From: Lentzea sp.
GTDB lineage: Bacteria; Actinomycetota; Actinomycetes; Mycobacteriales; Pseudonocardiaceae
Direction of reading: 5' to 3'
Assembly (NCBI GenBank): GCA_030146905.1
Contig: JASLAV010000647.1
Coordinates: 1 to 7,532 of the forward strand
DNA: 7,532 nt
The translations under genes were made by a program, and so were the position numbers. The notes beneath the pieces were generated by a model that did not search any database, was not told the origin of the DNA, and saw only the letters and a list, made by a program, of their open reading frames with translations. Position 1 is the first letter of the stretch. The number at the start of each line of letters is the position of its first letter. This document shows, piece by piece, positions 5,597 through 7,532 of this stretch.

Positions 5597-6646
5597 ATGA
5601 CGCAGCGCAAGACGAGGGTGGCCGTGGTGTTCGGCGGCCGCAGCTCCGAGCACGAGGTCTCCTGCCAGTCCGCCAAGAGCGTCCTGCCCTACCTGGACGC
5701 GGACCGGTTCGAGGTCGTGCCCGTCGGCATCACACCGCAGGGGCAGTGGGCACTCGGCACGGACCCGAACGCCCTCGAGCCGGGATCCGGCAGCCTCCCG
5801 ACGCTGCGCGACACGAGTGTCACGGCGGTCGAGCCCGGCCAGGCGCTGAAGGACGTCGACGTCGTCTTCCCGCTGCTGCACGGCGCGTGGGGTGAGGACG
5901 GCACGATCCAGGGCCTGCTCGAACTGGTCGGCCTCCCGTACGTCGGCCCCGGCGTGTTCGCCAGCGCCGCCGCCATGGACAAGGTCTTCGCCAAGAAGCT
6001 GCTGCGGGCGGAGGGGCTCGACGTCGGCAGGTTCGTCGCGCTCGACCGCGACGCCACCACGCTGACCCTCGACGAGCGCGAGCACCTCGGGCTGCCGGTG
6101 TTCGTGAAGCCGTCGCGCGCGGGGTCGTCCGTCGGCATCTCGAAGGTGAACGACTGGGCCGACCTCGACGCCGCGATCTTCGAGGCGCGCCGGCACGACC
6201 CCAAGGTCATCATCGAGGCCGCCGTGCCGAACGTCCGCGAGATCGAGCTCGCGGTGCTGGAGTTCCCCGACGGCCGCGTCGAGGCCTCGCTGCCAGCCGA
6301 GCTGCGTCCCGTCGGCCCCGGTGTCGAGTGGTACGACTTCAACGCCAAGTACGTCGACGACTCCTACGAGGCCGACATCCCGGCGAAGCTCGACGACGAC
6401 ATCACCGCCCAGCTGCGCGAGACCGCGGTCAGGGCGTTCAAGGCGCTCGACTGCCAGGGTCTGTCCAGGGTGGACTTCTTCCTCACCGAGCAGGACGAGC
6501 TCATCGTGAACGAGGTCAACACCATGCCCGGCTTCACACCGATCTCCATGTACCCCAAGGCGTGGGAGGCGACCGGCATGGACTTCGCCACGCTGCTGAC
6601 CACGTTGGTCGAGACGGCTGTCGCACGCGGCAGCGGTCTGCGTTAA
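5597..6646 (+). CDS. ddl: D-alanine--D-alanine ligase
   Basis: The 349-aa ATP-grasp ligase joins two D-alanines for the peptidoglycan pentapeptide in the cytoplasm. Motifs in order are GGRSSEHEVS (13-22, substrate-binding Glu18), LHGAWGEDG (94-102), SAAAMDKVFAK (123-133), the ATP-binding PVFVKPSRAGSSVGISKV (167-184), the omega-loop EWYDFNAKY (244-252), RVDFF (291-295, metal ligand Asp293), and VNEVNTMPGFTPISMYPK (304-321; Glu306 and Asn308 as metal ligands). The Tyr-Asp-Phe and Lys-Tyr in the omega loop are typical of D-Ala-D-Ala ligases and unlike the VanA-type D-Ala-D-Lac enzymes. The frame is open further upstream but ATG 5597 matches the usual N-terminus and has a leaderless promoter. It follows the MocR gene by 53 bp and ends tail to tail with DUF3515. 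Confidence 0.97.
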   Translation: MTQRKTRVAVVFGGRSSEHEVSCQSAKSVLPYLDADRFEVVPVGITPQGQWALGTDPNALEPGSGSLPTLRDTSVTAVEPGQALKDVDVVFPLLHGAWGEDGTIQGLLELVGLPYVGPGVFASAAAMDKVFAKKLLRAEGLDVGRFVALDRDATTLTLDEREHLGLPVFVKPSRAGSSVGISKVNDWADLDAAIFEARRHDPKVIIEAAVPNVREIELAVLEFPDGRVEASLPAELRPVGPGVEWYDFNAKYVDDSYEADIPAKLDDDITAQLRETAVRAFKALDCQGLSRVDFFLTEQDELIVNEVNTMPGFTPISMYPKAWEATGMDFATLLTTLVETAVARGSGLR

Positions 6647-7203
6647 GAGGTCTTGACCGGCTGCTTCGCCAGCAGGTCGCGCACCGTGGTGGAGATGTCC
6701 TGCAACGGTCCGGTGCCCGCGTCGTCGGGCACCGTCAGCGCCATGTACACGGCACGGTCCACGATCACCCACGTCGAGCTGCCGGACCCTGGCAGCTGCA
6801 GCCACTGGACGTCGGAGATCACCCGCAGCTGTGAGGTCGCCGACAGCTCCGACGGCCGCGGCAGACCACACCGCAGGACCACCGGATCGTGTTTGGCGTC
6901 ACCCCACGCGACCGTGGCGGGCGGCGCGGGCGAGGCGATCTCCCTGCGCGGCAGCATGTCCTTCCCGGACGGCAGCCCCACGGGCAGCTTCTCGACCAGG
7001 GAAGCGCATTCCGGTGAACCCGCCGACGGCGCGTCGATCGAGACCAGGGCGAGAGGGCCCGTGCGACCGGGCACGTCCTCGATCTGGTTCCCGGTGCCCA
7101 GCCACAGACCGAGCCCGGCGACACCGATGGCGAGCACGACAGCGAGCCCGACCGCCGCGAGCAGCGGCCGGGACAGCGCCGACGTGGATTCCTGCTGAGT
7201 CAC
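6643..7203 (-). CDS. DUF3515 family membrane-anchored protein
   Basis: The 186-aa protein of unknown function has one N-terminal transmembrane segment (about 14-36, LLAAVGLAVVLAIG...) and an extracytoplasmic domain, so it is probably tethered to the outer face of the membrane. It matches the actinobacterial DUF3515 pattern: ECASLVEKLPVGL (65-77), RREIAS (86-91), VAWGD (98-102), VVLRCGLPRP (108-117), VQWLQ (132-136) and TVPDD (157-161). The two cysteines (66 and 112) are the only ones and could form a disulfide outside the cell. It has no lipobox. The GTG start at 7203 follows the stop of the RAM-domain gene by 19 nt and the ribosome site is weak, so it is probably expressed from the same transcript. 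Its TAA shares TTAA (6643-6646) with the ddl stop. The ddl-DUF3515 pairing is conserved in mycobacteria. Confidence 0.9.
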   Translation of the reverse strand: MTQQESTSALSRPLLAAVGLAVVLAIGVAGLGLWLGTGNQIEDVPGRTGPLALVSIDAPSAGSPECASLVEKLPVGLPSGKDMLPRREIASPAPPATVAWGDAKHDPVVLRCGLPRPSELSATSQLRVISDVQWLQLPGSGSSTWVIVDRAVYMALTVPDDAGTGPLQDISTTVRDLLAKQPVKTS

Positions 7204-7222
7204 CCGGTTATGACAACACGGG

Positions 7223-7456
7223 TCAGAGATGGACCACCGGGCAGGTCAGCGTCCGGGTGATGCCCTCGACGTTCTGGATGCGCGCGACGACGAGCTGGCC
7301 GAGCTGGTCGACGGTGTCCGCTTCCGCGCGGACGATGACGTCGTAAGGACCGGTGACGTCCTCTGCGGTTGCTACCCCGGCGATGCCGGAAATCTCGGAG
7401 GCGACTGCGGCGGCCTTGCCGACCTCGGTCTGGATGAGGATGTATGCATGCACCAC
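7223..7456 (-). CDS. Stand-alone Lrp/AsnC ligand-binding (RAM) domain protein
   Basis: The 77-aa product is only the effector-binding and oligomerisation domain of Lrp/AsnC regulators, with no helix-turn-helix. It shows the beta-alpha-beta-beta-alpha-beta pattern and the family features VHAYILIQTEVGKA (2-15), AEDVTGPYDVIVRA (31-44) and VEGITRTLTCPVVHL (63-77). Such short proteins are common in actinobacteria in this neighbourhood. They form ring-like oligomers that bind amino acids in related cases, but their target is unknown. GTG at 7456 has AAGGGG 6 nt upstream; the next codon is also GTG and could be used. DUF3515 follows 19 nt after the stop, which suggests co-transcription. Confidence 0.92.
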   Translation of the reverse strand: MVHAYILIQTEVGKAAAVASEISGIAGVATAEDVTGPYDVIVRAEADTVDQLGQLVVARIQNVEGITRTLTCPVVHL

Positions 7457-7532
7457 GGCGTGCCCCTTCGTCGCGACAGGTTGGGTCGAGGTAGGAACGT
7501 GTCACGCAACGTACCCCAGTTGGGGTTCCGAA
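7457..7532. promoter_or_regulatory. Upstream region of the RAM-domain gene with an inverted repeat
   Basis: This end region should hold the promoter of the minus-strand RAM/DUF3515 pair and perhaps of a divergent gene beyond the window (thiL is expected from synteny; inference). It contains ACCCCA-GT-TGGGGT (7513-7526), a 14-bp inverted repeat, and CGTG-T-CACG (7498-7506). TACGTT on the minus strand (7513-7508) fits a -10, but its -35 would fall outside the window. No RNA gene is seen. Confidence 0.35.

Noticed and set aside
5003..6871. 622-codon minus-strand open frame across the regulator, ddl and DUF3515 ends
   Set aside because: It is antisense to ddl, whose motifs are complete, and its translation shows no recognisable domain.
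7202..7223. ACCCG/CGGGT short hairpin around the DUF3515 start
   Set aside because: Only 5 bp with a 12-nt loop; too weak to call a terminator or a start-site switch.
1..7532. tRNA/rRNA genes, insertion sequences, CRISPR arrays
   Set aside because: No cloverleaf-like sequence, transposase-like frame, terminal repeats or regularly spaced repeats were seen on reading the window.

Overview
The window looks like core chromosome of a high-GC actinobacterium, most likely a member of the Pseudonocardiaceae (Lentzea/Saccharothrix/Actinosynnema/Amycolatopsis type). The reasons are strong G/C third-position bias, GTG and TTG starts, leaderless-type promoters (-10 hexamer, 7 nt, ATG), and a gene neighbourhood resembling the actinobacterial fbiD/cofC - gpsA - ddl - DUF3515 - thiL block. 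The family placement is inference.

Left part (1-2903): the 5' end of a minus-strand cofC/fbiD-like gene diverges from a compact plus-strand operon. The operon is plsC-like acyltransferase, gpsA (2-nt gap), then a short cystathionine gamma-lyase-type PLP enzyme (start overlaps the gpsA stop by 4 nt). GpsA makes glycerol-3-phosphate and PlsC-type enzymes acylate its derivatives, so the first two genes make phospholipid precursors. The third belongs to sulfur amino acid metabolism.

Centre-left (2900-3479) is the most interesting region. Immediately after the gamma-lyase, overlapping its stop codon, lies a TTGACG-17bp-GACCCT promoter candidate. It is interwoven with a perfect 10-bp terminator-like hairpin and is followed after 7 nt by a 12-codon ORF, MSFNTCCCCTWR, with four consecutive Cys codons. 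Forty-six nucleotides beyond the stop of this ORF is a cysteine dioxygenase-family cupin gene. A 9-nt arm directly after the Cys codons can pair (8 of 9) with a sequence ending 1 nt before the cupin Shine-Dalgarno. This is the architecture of a cysteine-responsive, ribosome-mediated attenuator, a mechanism known for mycobacterial polycysteine leaderless ORFs. Its application to this dioxygenase is inferred from sequence.

Centre (3460-5543): a minus-strand FMN-binding pyridoxamine-phosphate-oxidase-like protein converges on the dioxygenase with a 20-nt overlap. It diverges from a MocR-type (GntR plus aminotransferase fold) regulator. The roughly 70-bp divergent region carries three copies of an AAGTGGC/GCCACTT half-site, a plausible MocR operator.

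Right part (5544-7532): ddl (D-Ala-D-Ala ligase) starts at a leaderless promoter. It ends tail to tail with a membrane-anchored DUF3515 protein, the two sharing a TTAA that supplies both stop codons. Upstream of DUF3515 on the minus strand is a stand-alone Lrp/AsnC ligand-binding (RAM) domain protein of 77 aa. The window ends in an intergenic region that, from the synteny, probably precedes a plus-strand thiL outside the window. No RNA genes, insertion sequences or CRISPR arrays were seen.
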